Counted from the first letter of the stretch, positions 1 to 15,260 are shown. The stretch: 64,000 bases of DNA from Alnus glutinosa (GCF_958979055.1 NC_084891.1:28950001-29014000), one strand, 5' to 3'. Notes: generated by a model not told the origin, from the letters alone. A program made the numbers and translations.

Positions 1-2860
<2,860 letters not shown>

Positions 2861-2926
2861 AACTCGGTCGAGTTCGGTCCCCCAACACCTCCACCTTTGT
2901 TATAAGCGAAAAACCATACAAGAGCT

Positions 2927-2927
<1 letters not shown>

Positions 2928-2960
<33 letters not shown>

Positions 2961-3019
2961 AAAGAGAGGGGGGCGAGGGGGGGCTTTCTGGGAATCTCTC
3001 TGACCGACTAACCAACCGC

Positions 3020-3057
<38 letters not shown>

Positions 3058-3070
3058 AGAGAGAGAGAGA
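2928..3070. repeat. Two GA/CT microsatellites in the BSK1 5' flank
   Basis: Runs of GA occur at about 2931-2957 and 3021-3070, starting about 70 bp upstream of the BSK start codon. On the gene's strand they read as CT tracts, which are common in plant 5' UTRs and core promoters. They make open frames on the plus strand that are not genes. Confidence 0.9.
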
Positions 3071-3640
3071 TCTTAAGAAGTGAAGAGGTGCAGTTATCTT
3101 TGTCTTCCCATTTGCGTTAATTTTTCTCTTTCATCGCTGCACTGACAAAACCTCTGTCCCTCTCTCTGTTTCGTCTTGCCATTGAACTGTCCATTTTATA
3201 TCGTCGAGGGCACTCTCGTCTTTCTTCTGTCAACGTCTCGTCCTGCTTTTCGTGGTGTTTTCGTCCTTGTATTTTTCGCATTTCCCCTCTCTTTTTGTTT
3301 TTCTTCTTGCGCGGTAAAAGGGAGATTTTAAGACTTTGACAAATATCAATTTTGCCAATAAAGCTTTAATCAGGGTTGAATTAATAATTATTTATTTTGA
3401 TTATATTAAAATCTTCAATTGACAAAAAAATAATAAATTTAATCTTTTCATATTATTCCTACAAACTTTGAATTATTAATTATAAATGCCCAATATGCAT
3501 GTTACACCTTTTAAAAATCATTAACTTACATGCCTTCTCTTTCATTATTACTAACCTTTTATAACAGTTTTTTTTTCTTTGTTTTCGCTTTGCCAATTGT
3601 AGTTGTTTATTAGAGAGAAAAAGGTGAATTATGGACTTCA
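3071..3640. other. BSK1 upstream region
   Basis: Pyrimidine-rich DNA nearest the gene gives way to AT-rich DNA. It probably contains the BSK promoter and part of its 5' UTR. I see no convincing TATA box, no second gene and no transposon end. Confidence 0.4.
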
Positions 3641-3649
3641 ACCTTCTTT

Positions 3650-4083
3650 TTTTTCTTTTAAAACAAGATTTTTTATTAAAATCAATGAGAATGATAACCT
3701 TGCTCGGTAAGAATAATGTCTTGAACGGAGGGATGACATTCCTCCATTCAAACTAGGTTTAAAGGCGCTGATAATGCAAACTTGGCTAAACAATGAGCAG
3801 CTTCATTAGCCTCCCATCGAGTGTGCCTTAGCTCAAAAGATTGTAAGCTTTGAAGCCTTATCTTAATGTCTTCAATGAGCTGACCGAATCTACTCCAACA
3901 TAGACCCTCTTGGTGCAAAGCAGCAACCACGTTCATTGAATCTCCTTCAAGAATTACTCGTTGAATCCCGAGTTCACAACAGAAGTTCACTTCACAGTCC
4001 TCCTTGCAGCCACGGCGATCTACCACATCAGGATTAGTTATGTAAGGAATTGTGGACTTCAACTGATCAATCAATACATGCAT
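3650..4083 (-). pseudogene. 5'-truncated LINE tail with RNase H (RVT_3) remnant
   Basis: The minus-strand frame has the RNase H-like signature of plant L1-type LINEs: FCCELGIQRVILEGDS (the E-G-D-S block), a helix with LIEDIKIRL, then FELRHTRWEANEAAHCLAK. The frame ends at a TGA where the family normally has a Trp codon (LV*MEECHPSV), and the usual tail residues continue after it. Downstream on the minus strand is an AATAAA-like signal and an A-rich end (T-rich on plus near 3645-3660). This fits a 5'-truncated retrotransposition product. No reverse transcriptase is present. Confidence 0.8.
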
Positions 4084-4716
4084 TCTCTTTTAGATAAGAT
4101 TTATCTTTTTATCATAGCATGCATACTGAAAGACCAGCTAATGGGTCACTATATTCCAAGCTAATAAAACCTACGATAAAAAGGAACCCATACAACTAAC
4201 CTTGTCAAATGAACTAATGGAAGAGCACTATAATGCTTAAGTTTATTATCTCTAAAGAGGATGTTCGAAAAAACAAAAAAAGTAATGGGCATTCATCCGA
4301 TGAGCTCGTTAGAAGCCTTCGAATTAGGTAAGTTCATTGTCATAGTACTGTGGCCCGTCATATCTAGGAGCCCATTATCAGGAGAGATAGATTATTCTTG
4401 AGCTCACCACATACTATTATAAAAACTTCATGTTGAAATAAATCAATTTACCACTGAAAATTTTATCGAATTTGTAACGATTCAATATAAGCAATGAGTC
4501 AACAATGGAGACTCACAAAATATATTGTGTTTCATCTCTTCAACTTATATATATATATATATTGGATTAAGATATTCTCTATTTAAAGTAAAATGGTGAA
4601 GATTTATTTTATGGTCAAGACTTTCTTTTGGTACATTTGATAACATACATAATGTCACTATATTTAAAAGTTTTAAACAATGTGATAACATATTTTATTA
4701 TTTTACAGCATATATA

Positions 4717-4966
4717 GGATTCGTTTGGATTTGCAGTTTCAAAACATGTAATTTAAAAACACAATTTTTAACAATTCAGTTAAACGTTAGTAAATCATGG
4801 TTTAACCTTTAAAATCGGAATTTGGCATTTAAAAACAAGTCATTCTACCTGCGATTTTAAAAAAAAAAAAAAAAAAAAAAACCACTCTCAAACCAGATAT
4901 TGTTTGTGATTTTGTTTAAAATGCATTTTTAATAACAATAACAAAATTGTAACCTCAAACGGACTC
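4717..4966. mobile_element. Tourist-like MITE, copy 1
   Basis: The left end GGATTCGTTTGGATTTGC and the inverted right end (reads GAGTCCGTTTGAGGTTAC on the minus strand) are imperfect terminal inverted repeats. A 3-bp duplication, ATA, flanks both ends. The interior is AT-rich with an A-run near 4858-4880. Related copies lie at 14817-15100 and 16843-17047. The short 3-bp target site and GGGTYCGTTTG-type end suit the PIF/Harbinger-Tourist group. Confidence 0.65.
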
Positions 4967-5406
4967 ATAATACTATATCTATTTCCCCACGTTTTTGACA
5001 GATGAAAAAAAAAATTAAAAAAAAAATGAAACAAACAAACAGCCTGATGAATCCAAAAAACCGCGGGTTAGTCAGCGTCTGTAACGCGGTGCGTGTGGAG
5101 CACGAGTTGAACGAGAAATGCATGTTTATTCTATTCAACAAAGCGCGAGTTGGGACACCCCCCTTCTACGTTTTGTCCTTCAGAACTACGCATTTATTTT
5201 AGACTGATCTCATACGCAATCCATTAATTAATTAATTTGGCAGCCATGATTTAGCGACAACTTCATTTATTGAAAATGACATCGCTTAATTATGACGACA
5301 TGATCAGCTTTATTTCATTTTTTCGTTCTCTTCCACGCCTCAAATCTCACGTTATACTTCGCATTAAACCCTAGGTGATTTGAAAGAAAAGATACGAAGA
5401 AATTAC
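4967..5406. other. Intergenic, no gene seen
   Basis: Contains a short open frame near 5002-5202 that starts in an A-run and matches no family I recognise. The rest is AT-rich and unremarkable. Confidence 0.4.
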
Positions 5407-5573
5407 GGCTTGTTTGTTAATCCTATTTCAATTTCCGTTTTGTTTTATTTAAAAAAAAAAAAAAAAAAAAATTTAACAAACAATCTAAAATATAAAACAC
5501 TCAGAATTATTTTTACGTTTTTTTTTTAAACAAAAATAAAAAACACTATCTAAAAAATATTAACAAACGAACC
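5407..5573. mobile_element. Small MITE with GGYTYGTTTGTTAAT ends
   Basis: The left end GGCTTGTTTGTTAAT matches the inverted right end GGTTCGTTTGTTAAT at 13 of 15 positions. The interior is almost entirely A and T, including an A-run of about 20 at 5450-5470. I could not confirm a target duplication. Confidence 0.5.
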
Positions 5574-5884
5574 ACTAATTGACTACACTTATCACGTAAT
5601 TTATAATGTTATCTTCAAACTTTAAAATGTTTTAATTTACTCGCAAACTTGTCAGTTAGCCCATTCACGTAACCCCTACCATTAGTATTTGATGTAAAAT
5701 CCAACAAAAAATGGATAAATTATTCATCTATAGTTTGTGTGAAAATACAATAATACTCCTAGTTTATATATATATTTATAAAAGCTTGCCTTAGCCATAG
5801 AAATTCACAACCAAGTTGGAAGTCGTGGGCCTCTATATGTGGGTATGGAGACCCACAACCAAAGTGTAGGTTTGGATGAGACTC

Positions 5885-6055
5885 CTGATCTAGAGGTGAA
5901 AAAGGGGGCAGCTAATAACCGATGTCCGCCTAATCGTTTTTATAGGCGGTTGGAAAAATCGCTAACCGCCTAAATTGAAATACTTGATGGTTTTAGGGGT
6001 AGGCGGAGGCGGTTACTAACTGCCAGTAACCACCGCCTATATATATATATATACA
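5885..6055. mobile_element. Possible truncated hAT-type MITE with GGCGGTT motifs
   Basis: Starts AGAGGTGAAAAAGGG and holds several inverted GGCGGTT/AACCGCC motifs, ending in an AT dinucleotide run. This layout resembles plant hAT MITEs beginning GGGGTGAAAA, but no matching right end or 8-bp duplication is visible. Confidence 0.3.
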
Positions 6056-8100
6056 AAACAACGTCGTTTCATAAGAGGTTTTAAATGACTCATATTGTTT
6101 TTATTATTATTTGATGCATTGGTATTATTGTTATTTTGTCTATTTTTTGTAATATTTAACCGAAAAAATGTAATGGAGGGAGCTAACTAACTAAAAGGAC
6201 TAGGTAGTTTGGGAGATTAATTACAAATTTTAAAAATTTGGGAAGGACATCGCAACTTAAGTGGTAGTTTAAGGAAGTAAGTGTAATTTTCCAAATGTAT
6301 TATGATCTCTAGGTTTGAGATTATGTTTATTAAATTCACTTATTATATGCTTTACTAAAAAACCTGAATTTTTTTCCTTGACAAGTCTTATACCCTTTCT
6401 AAAGAAAAACACATCTCTCTTAAAATCCCTTATAAACTATTCTCGTAGCCGGAATATTTCTTATAATATTTAATGAAATTTGTTTAGTTGTCTTCTAAAG
6501 AAAAAGGAAAAAAGGCAAAAAAAAAGAGCATAAATTTCCCTTTTTTAACTTCTCATTGTTTAAGATTATTTTGGGTTGAGTCTATGGCTGGTAGCAAGAC
6601 CACATAACTGAAATATCAAGCCAATCTAGTTCAAACATTGATCCGCTGATGCGGGTATACAAAATAATTGAAGCACAAAATCATCTATCATACTACATGA
6701 CCGTTTCGTGTTACCTAGGTCATAACTTATAATCAAACTACATGCTCTGAACCTAAAGAATAAGGCATGACGTAGTGCAAATAATCGTGTAATGAATCAC
6801 CCAAGAAAAAGTTCGTGTTGGAACCGATTAAAAACAGTTGAGGGTAGGTCACTATAAAAGGCAACTCAAATCAGGTAAAATGAACTTTGAATCTGTTTCA
6901 AAAACCTTTTCATAAGTATCGAAGTTGTCCCTACCAACCCACCCGACACGCTTCTTTACTTTTATGTTGTTTGGCAACCTTTTATTGACATTTAGACAAG
7001 AGGAAAACTAATCGAACATTCAGTTTTTAAGTTGTCCATATTTAACAATAGCAGCATCCATCCTAAGTGTGAAAATAGTCTTAAGGTACGAAATATGTAT
7101 GTTCTAAAAAAATTCTACACGGGCCCTTTTAGTTGCTCTTCTTTAATTATTGAACTTTGAACATGTAGAGGAAATTGAGGTTATATTCCGTACCCGTGGT
7201 TATATTCCGTAGACCGTAGTTAATGAGGGATTGAGGGATTGAGTTTCCTCGTGACCTACAGCTGTTCAGTGATCTTCTTGCACCAGCAAAGGCCAGCACT
7301 TTTCAAACCTGGCATTTCGAATATTGACAGCAAGCTCGGATTCCATGATGTTTATCTATAACTTCCTACTAAATACGGAAGAGACATGAAAGTCAAAAGA
7401 CCCCCAACGTCAATCCAAATCAAAGGAAAGTAACATGTGCTTCCAAGTTCCAATTTCCTTTATTAATGTAATTAATAGAAGCTAATTTACATTGACCCTC
7501 TCTAATCTAGCACATTTACTAAGTCGACCATGCCTTTTCAATTTCGCTTCTAATATTTTGACACATTTCTAACCATTAATTGTTAGTGGGTAATTGAACT
7601 TGGGACATATTTGTGGACCGGAATTTTTAAAAATTTTATGCTCGAATTTTAGAGAATTTGAATTGGAATTAAAGAAGCGGTTCGGGTCCAAGATGTCCAA
7701 ATAGGTAAGCCTTGCGCCCTAGGCAACTTGAGGACGTGCTCGGACATCTTAGGACCCACACCCTTTCTCTTATTTCTTGCATAAAATCTTTCGATTTCGG
7801 CCGAATTGAACTTCGAATGGTTACAAATTTAATGCAAAATCACGCATGCTGTATTTGTAGCTAAGATTGTAATGACTCGCTACCGACTCTCCTTTTGTTT
7901 CTTCAAGGCTATATTATACACACATCAGGACAAGCTTGAAAAAGGTATACGTTGGCACCAAAATCCAAATTGGCTTCTACACTTGATACAATGGGAAAGC
8001 TCAAGATCCAGGAATCCTACTGCCTAAAAGGTCAAGTTCTGAAACTAATATCATATTCTCATTCCCACCAAACAAATAAGGTCACTGTCAAACAAATTGC
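6056..8100. other. Intergenic, no gene recognised
   Basis: About 2 kb of AT-rich sequence with no open frame worth calling on either strand. A short direct repeat of TTATATTCCGTA occurs near 7180-7210. The right part, from about 7900, may be the terminal 3' UTR exon of the DUF630/DUF632 gene: an acceptor-like TTTTAG lies at about 8022-8027 on the minus strand. Confidence 0.35.
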
Positions 8101-8116
8101 AATCAAGCATACCTTA

Positions 8117-8247
8117 TCTCATTAGGGTTCTTTTTTTCTTCGTTGTCCCACTTCTTTCTTTTTTCCTCAGCATCCTTTGCAGCTCTGTTGACACAGAGCT
8201 GACAGTACAAAGATAGGGATTGGAGGGCAATGTTCACACACCCTTAA
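8117..8247 (-). other. Exon-like block, probably a spliced 3' UTR exon of the DUF632 gene
   Basis: On the minus strand this block is preceded by TTTAATTTAAG (acceptor-like) and followed by ATAAG|GTATGC (donor-like). One frame stays open for about 42 codons and reads like a charged helix (RAAKDAEEKRKKWDNEEKK). It lies downstream of the DUF632 stop codon at 8471, and the segment between has another donor-like GATAAG|GTAATC. The simplest reading is a 3' UTR with introns. A separate small gene or an alternative C-terminus is possible. Confidence 0.3.
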
Positions 8248-8470
8248 ATTAAAGAGATCAGAGATGCATAGGCAATAGAATTAGCCTCACTGACTTCAGC
8301 ATAAGAAAGTTTCACCACCAATCAACTAACAACATTGTACAGAAGCAAGCCAAAATGTACCACAGATTTTCTCTAGAGATAATCAAGCTGGAAAATCATT
8401 ATAACCGTAGATAGGCATAAGAAAGAAAGATTACCTTATCTGTAAAAACTTATGGACCTATACTATGCTC

Positions 8471-10291
8471 TCAAACATGCCTTTCTTCTTCTTGAATGTG
8501 TACACAAAGCTCCTCATAAGCTTGCAAAGAATTAGCTGTGAACCTCTCCATGGCCGCAAAAATTTGTTTTAGGCCTGACATCAGACTACTAGTATTTGGA
8601 ATCTCAGTCCGAGGCAGGACTGGACCCATTTTTTTCTCTTGAGCTTGCGCCATCTTTTGTATCCTTTGCTCCTCCATCTCAAAGACTTTAATTTTTTTCT
8701 CCATATCCTTGTCTCCAGCTGCCCTCTGCTGCAGGTCTACAATATGCGGTTCCAAGAGTCGATTTAAGCTCATAAAAAATCCCTGCATAGCTTCAATCAC
8801 TTCCTTCTCTGAGACTCTATCCATTGCTTGTGACCAACGGTTACAGATCACAAACACAGTGGGTGCACCAATCCTACCAGGGGAGAAGGGCACTATGCCG
8901 TCAAGTGTTTCTTCAGGTTCATATAGCAGACATCTCAAAAGCCAACCATTTAAGGCTTTGACATGGGCCTTTTGGGTGCCAATCAAATTGAACAATCTGA
9001 GGCTCCAGTTTTGAAGCTCAAACTTGAGTTCAATGGCTGCTTCAAGATGAGCATAACTAAACTTCCCATTGGATGTAATGCCATCTAAACTTTTGCCTTC
9101 TCCAAATGCTTGGCACTGACACCTGTGACACTCTAGCATGGCTTTCCACATTCCAACTAACCTGGAACAACAAATAGATGAGGGTTAGCCACCACAGATA
9201 AAAGCATCAAACATAGATATCATCAGAAAGAAAACTTCACTCATATGGTACAGGGGATTAGCAATCCCAGAAAACCTCAACCAAATAAAGAAGGGTTTGA
9301 GGTAAGAAGCCATGTTTTCCTGCGAAGTTGGAATAATCACATACCCGAGAATTAATTTATTGATCTGCTGCAAAAACTCTTCATCCCTCAACTTGTTTAT
9401 TGTTATTGAAATCCTGTCAATAACCTCAATTGAAATTGTCATTTTAGTAGATAAACTCCAGATTAAAGATCGAGTGGAGTCGATTTTATAAGCATCAGCA
9501 CTTCTTTCATCCATTCGTTTCAGCTGCTTGCACTTCTTCTCATGAAGTGTACGCAATTTTTCCTCAGCCTGCAAAATAATGAATACACTTCCAACTAGTA
9601 ACAAAATATCTCATCCATGCAATACCAGACAAAGGATGCAAGATGGAAGAAATAAAAGCACAACATATTGTATAAACAGATTAGAAACAAGTTCTAGTAC
9701 TATATCATACTCCTATAGATAATCACCGACCAAATGAAAAATCCTTGTTCTGTTCTTATTGTTATGACTTTGCTCTAAACTCAATATGATGACTTTATTA
9801 GTTTCTTTTCTTTTCTGATAAGTAAAGAGAATTAATCCTAATGCAATAGACCCCTCAAAATTATAAGTTTTTATGGAATAAAGTCTTGAATTTTTTTATT
9901 TTTATCCCCCTAAAATGTTTTTGTTTTAGTTCCCCCTGCTGATATATATCCTGGTTCCGCCCTTGCGTTAATTCTTAGTGTATCAGAGCTATGAAGAAGA
10001 CATAGTCCCCTTTAAAGTCATATTTCACATTTGCATGTCATCAACCTCCAGTGCAAACATACCGTCAAAAATTAGTCCTAAAAAAAAAAGTGAAGGGCCA
10101 AATTCTGTAGAAAACTGAGAGATAATGAGCACCTTTCTTCATGTCACAAATGATGAGGAGCATCTTTAGTACCAGGACATAATTAACATTGTTTTGGCCT
10201 TCATCCAATAATATAATCAACATCTAAATGATTGACAATGTTTCACCTTAAACAGCAAAATTAGGTTTGTCCCTAAATTATCAATTTAGAA

Positions 10292-10340
<49 letters not shown>

Positions 10341-11449
10341 GGGAGTCAAATAGTCATTAGCATCCACAATTATTAGCATAAATGACATAATTCCATTGCA
10401 TTAATAATTCGGAACAAATTTCGAGTTGACTATTATTTAAACGATGGTATTGGGCAATCAATCGCGTACCTTGACTTCATCATAGAGCTTCTTCTCCCAC
10501 ATCCACAGTTTTTCCAAAATAGAAGAGATATTCCCAGAACTCAAGCCCGTATCTTCGTGATCAGGACTGATTTTCATAACCAACGGTGAGGATTTCTCCA
10601 TACCTCTTCGTGGCAAAGACGGAGCAATAGCATGAAAAACCTTGCAAGAAACTGCTTCACAAAGAGCCACCGAACTTCCATTTTATGAGAAGTATACTAA
10701 AAAAAAATTCAATAAATTAGTAAATTGTAAAAAAAAAAAAAAAAACCTTGATTAACGGCAATTTTCGGATGACAACGTAATATTCGGACCTCGATCAACT
10801 TCAAAACCTCATTACCAGACTCCGAAGCTTTATCAAACAGAGCTTGAATTTCTCTCATTGCTTCGGAGACACCTCGCGAGCAAATCGGGGTCTCGGACAG
10901 ATCTTTCTCCGGAACGACGACTTTCTTCGCCGCATCCTTGGGTTTTTGGCGTTCCTCGGTTTTCTTCTTCACCACCTCGGGCTTGAAGTCAGGGACTTCC
11001 TCTCTGTGATCGAATAGCGGTTGGTACCGCTCGTAAGTGTCGAAGAAATTCAAGAAATCCCAGGCCGAGTTGCTCGGAGGTGGGGGCGAAGGTGCTATGG
11101 TTTGGTAGTTTTGGTGGATTTGGCCGAAGTAATCGATTTCTTTCTCTGTGCCCTCTGCCTCGGAATCAGAATTTGAATTTGAATTTGAATTTGAATGTGA
11201 AACGGAGTGGGAGTGATCGTGTGGTGGAGAAGGTTTCGAAGGTTGGGGTTGATCAGAAGCAGAGTGGTCAGTAATCTGCGTAAAGAAACGGTGGAGAGTG
11301 GGGCCCAGAGACCTGAGCGACTGCATGTACGCCACGTGGGCGTCGGCGAGGGCGTGGCTTTGGAGGAGCGCCTCCTCGAGGAAATTGCAGCGGTCGCGGC
11401 ATAGCGTCACCGCCGGGAGGTCGTCGAGCTTCGAGTTGCCACAGCCCAT
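8471..11449 (-). CDS. DUF630/DUF632 protein, four exons, about 599 aa
   Basis: Exons on the minus strand: 11449-10747, 10651-10470, 9568-9345 and 9161-8471, all GT-AG with consistent phases. The start MGCGNSKLDDLPAV is the typical DUF630 N-terminus with a myristoylation site. An in-frame GTG nine bases upstream is not a plausible start. DUF630 covers about residues 1-60. A Pro/Ser/Asn-rich linker follows, then DUF632 from about SEAMREIQALFDKASESG through WMWEKKLYDEVK, KKCKQLKRMDERSADAYKID, LVGMWKAMLECHRCQCQAF and NSLQAYEELCVHIQEEE at the C-terminus. Proteins of this family (for example Arabidopsis NRG2, a nitrate-signalling regulator) are often mislabelled bZIP proteins; their biochemical activity is not settled. 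The exon 2 acceptor was placed at GAAGCAG because upstream AGs give a stop or a frameshift. At about 600 aa it is on the short side for the family. Confidence 0.88.
10293..10340. repeat. (AAT)n microsatellite in DUF632-gene intron 1/2 region
   Basis: About 16 uninterrupted AAT units in the intron between exons 2 and 3 of the DUF630/DUF632 gene. Likely polymorphic. Confidence 0.95.
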
Positions 11450-11500
11450 GAGCGCCACGTTTAGTTCACGGTGACAGAGAGTTCTGAGACACCCAAGGGT

Positions 11501-11507
11501 TTATAAG
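11501..11507 (-). promoter_or_regulatory. TATA-like box of the DUF630/DUF632 gene
   Basis: On the minus strand CTTATAAACC lies about 52 bases upstream of the chosen ATG. That spacing would give a very short 5' UTR and supports the downstream ATG as start. Confidence 0.5.
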
Positions 11508-13810
11508 GAAGGAGGAGATTCAGGGAAGCAACGATTTGGGTCTTATTATAACGGTCTGAAATATGAATAGTGGAGCTTGGTGTACGGCGTGGCTTAATTG
11601 TGTGATTTGAATAATTTGATTGCGCATTTACGCTGCGTGATTGAGATTAGAGACACTGAGTGAGTGACTACTTGTTTGTAGGGTAAGGGAAGGAGTGGCG
11701 GGATTGGGTGTTCGGCTAAATTGGCTAATAACGTCTCTCTGAATTTATTTATTTATTTATTTTTTCGTTTATTGAGGTTTTTGCATGGGTGGTTCTCGTT
11801 TTATTTATTTATTTGCATGGAGACTCGGCTCATTTCCAAGAGAATTATGCAATTTGTTGTTTGAATTGTTGATAATTAATAAAATAAATAAATATGAGAG
11901 TTTTTATTAAGCTCACATATCCTAACAAATAGGTGGGTTGCCTAAAACTTACTCGGACCAAATGGGTCTCATATGGGTTCTTTTATATTTGCTAGAGATC
12001 TCTATCTGAGAATTAGATTATCCGTTAATGTCTCTAATATATATAATAAAGTCTTAAATAGCAATAGTAAAATTAAATTTTTAAAAAAAGAAATAAAAAA
12101 AAATAAAACCCTTTTAAAGCCCCAATGATGGTAAAATTTTTAGTCAATACTCTTTAATTAAGACATCGATTACGATGAAAATAATTGAATTTTATGATAT
12201 ATATATCGAGACTTTAGGAAGAAAAAAATATGAAAAGTCACATTAATGGCCCCCATAAAATAGTAGTTAAACTCATAACTTCACCTCAACTTAAAACCAA
12301 CACGTAGTTTAAGTTCGTTCAATAAATAATGTATAGAATAAATTAAGCAAATTTCATTTCGCGCAACTTAAATTATAAGTAAAAATAATTATATTTTTAT
12401 AACTCAATACAAAATATGTCATTTCATTTGGAAAAAAAATAATAAAAAAACATTTTTTCAATAAAATAAATATTAATATTTAAATATACAAAAGACTCTT
12501 AAATTTGTGGCCTAGGCCTCAAATTTATATTGAGCCGGCCTTGTAATTGCTCTTGCCTTCTTGTTTTCTTTCTTGCCACGGCTATATATGAAATTCTTTC
12601 TAGGCTCTCCCTCTTTTTTGTTTTATGTTATTTTCCAATTGGGAATTGAGAATCTTATTGCCACGGCCATACGTACATGGACATTATTGTACCTGTTGGC
12701 TGTTGCTATTCCTAGATCTAGGAAATTACGTTCCATTGAATAATTTCTTAGAAGCATTATTACATCCGCAAGGACTAATTAGGCCCATTTTTTTTTTAAG
12801 TATGTCATTTTTAGAACAGTACTCTCCATCCTGTATCGAAGTAGTAATCGAAAGTTCATGCCAAAAAAAAAAAAAAAAAAAAAAAAGAAGCAAAAAAGGA
12901 TTGTTAATTGCGAGCCAGCATAAATAGCTCTAATGAATCAAAGGAAATATTATTAGGGTATAAAAGAAGGAGACAGAAGATCCCCACAACTCGATCCCGT
13001 CAATCGTCATGCATGTTGCCTCATGCCGAGAATAATTATGACGTAGAGCTGTTTAGAGATTCTTGAGTAAACTGTGTATTAATTGCTAATTAAAATGATG
13101 AATCGGATCACAATATTTAGTATATATATTCGGATCCGGATCTATCGATCTCATCATTCAAACGTGTGATTGTGGCATAATTGCAACAGTAGTCCAGAAC
13201 TTTTACCAACAGTCTTGTGGATAATTTGACAAGCCAACGGTAAAGACTTCGTTTCCAAAGCAAATGTGTCGTGCTAAAGACTAAAGTGTGTGGCTTTGCT
13301 GCTTTATTAGTGCTGGGGAGATGGCCGGCTGGCATTATACATATAGATATCCGTAATCCGTGGCTTTCAGTACAGGCCAAAAATGATTGATTATTAAAGT
13401 CAAATAGCAGATCAATTATATGTTCATCTCTAGCCAATAAACTTATGATGTTTAAAGAGTAAAGCAATAGGGAGGGATGGGTGATCGACATGGTCCAATT
13501 CCAGGAAGCTAGCTATAAAAGTTTTTGCTTTTACAATCTGAAAAGCTAGATCGATAAGCATGGATTCAGTTCCATGATGGTGATTTGAATCCGATGATAC
13601 CTCAAAAGGAGTTTTTGAGTGGAATTCCAACTCAATAATTCATTGTCTCTTTAGTTTTCTTGCTGTACGTTTTCGAGGTGCGGGGGTTGAGAAGGCATGG
13701 GCATCGTCCTCTTTTGTTTGCTACAATCCAAATTCCTAACAAAAGCTTTCCCTTAATTTGTCTGTACCATATATTATAACGTTAACGTTAAGAGGGACGG
13801 GACAACTACT
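11508..13810. other. Intergenic, AT-rich, no gene recognised
   Basis: Holds TTTA repeats near 11745-11815, a degenerate CAGGGGC-family MITE remnant near 12500-12540 and an A-run of about 24 at 12862-12885. Open frames near 12561-12927 and 13117-13630 have hydrophobic or mixed composition and match no family I know, and nothing around them looks like splice sites or a promoter. Confidence 0.4.
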
Positions 13811-15260
13811 GTGGCATTACGCTTTCTAGCTAATTTGCTAATATGGGATTTGGATTTCTTAAACTTACTGTTTGAAAAGTTTTTATGAGCCTATTTGTTC
13901 GAACAAGTGAGATCAAAATTTGCTTAAATAAGTTAGTCTCATACTAATTCTTTTATATTTAATATTCAAATTGTTAACTATTCGAATTAAACAACAAAAT
14001 TATTCAAAATTTTTATTTCATGAAATGCAAGAAAGTGGAGAAAATAAAAATAAAAATTGAAGCAACTATAGGTACTTTGGTTTTAACGGCATAAAGCCAA
14101 AGCACTACATAACTACACCCTTCGAAACACGGGGGACGTGTAAGCAGAACTTTAGAAAAATATTTGATTACAACTTTTACAACGTTTTCTTGTAAGTTTT
14201 TTTTTAACTGTTCACAAAAATAAAATAAAATTTTACCTCTAAATTTTGTTTTTATTTTTTAGTTTTGCCCTCCAATTTTATTTTTTATTTTTTATTTTAT
14301 TTTTCAATTTTATCTTTTCAAATCTCAAATACTAGCTCCACTCCTAAGTGAACTCATGGCTGATTCTTCAATTAAGATGGAAGAGGCCCCAAATAGCAAG
14401 AGTACAATTAAGACTAATGGCATTACGCTTTGTAAACATCCCTCTAGTTAGGGCACTAAACCTTCAAATTTGTTAATACGGGATTTGAATTTCGAATAAT
14501 TTTTTATGTTCGAAGAGTTTTTATGATTCTATATGTCCGAGTAAGTGAGCAGACAATTCAATAGAAATGACCGCCTTGACCCCTTCCCCTTTCACCTGTA
14601 CGTATTGCTAAAAAGAAAAAAAGGTGAGTCATATATTAACTCTATCATATTTGATATTTAAATTATTAGTGCAAATCTTTATTTCGTGTAATGCTAGAAA
14701 GTGAAAAAATAAAATAAAAAATTGAAGTAAATGTAAGTGCTTTTCTTTTATTTTAACGGCATAAAGCCCAAGCACTGCACCATTTAAAACACGGGAACGT
14801 GTAAATAAAAGTATAAGGATGTGTTTGAAATTACGATTTTGTAGGTAATAAGATCAATTTTAAACTAAATTGCAGACTATAAATCGTTTGAAAATTGTGA
14901 TTTGAAAATACAAAAAATTTGTTTATTCAAATCACAAGTAAGAATGTGCTTTTTTGAAAATACATTATTTTAAATGTTAATTTGTGATTTTAAAGTCTAA
15001 ATGCGATTTTGCCAAACACTTGGCTGCGTTTTTAAAAATCATTTTTTCAAATCGCACATTTTAAATCACACCTTTTGAAATCGCAAACTCAAACGAACCC
15101 TAAATTATTACAAAAATGTTTGCGTTAAATAATTTTTACTACAATTTCTTACAAATTTATTTTAATAGTACATGTTTCTTCACAAAAATAAATATTAGGT
15201 GGACTTATGGCCGATTCTTCTATTAGGTGACCGGTGGAAGAGGCATCCAAATAGTAGTTG
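13811..15260 (+). repeat. Diverged direct duplication of about 0.6 kb
   Basis: Blocks in 13811-14400 recur in the same order in 14418-15260: GGCATTACGCTTT; AGTTTTTATGANYCTAT; GCNAGAAAGTG with an A-rich run; TTTTAACGGCATAAAGCC; AAGCACT; AACACGGG with ACGTGTAA; and ATGGCYGATTCTTC. The copies are clearly diverged. The second copy is lengthened by the Tourist-like MITE at 14817-15100, which is absent from the first, so the MITE inserted after the duplication. Confidence 0.75.
14817..15100. mobile_element. Tourist-like MITE, copy 2, TAA target duplication
   Basis: Left end GGATGTGTTTGAAATTACG and right end (minus strand GGGTTCGTTTGAGTTTGCG) are inverted repeats. TAA flanks both sides (14814-14816 and 15101-15103). 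Best preserved of the three copies in the window; no coding capacity. Confidence 0.8.

Noticed and set aside
10681..10740. Stop codon between DUF630 exon 1 and exon 2 as evidence for a pseudogene
   Set aside because: A downstream acceptor (GAAGCAG at about 10652-10658) joins the exons in frame and restores the family sequence.
13117..13630. Minus-strand frames of 124 and 66 codons
   Set aside because: No domain, no splice or promoter context, AT-rich composition like the surroundings.
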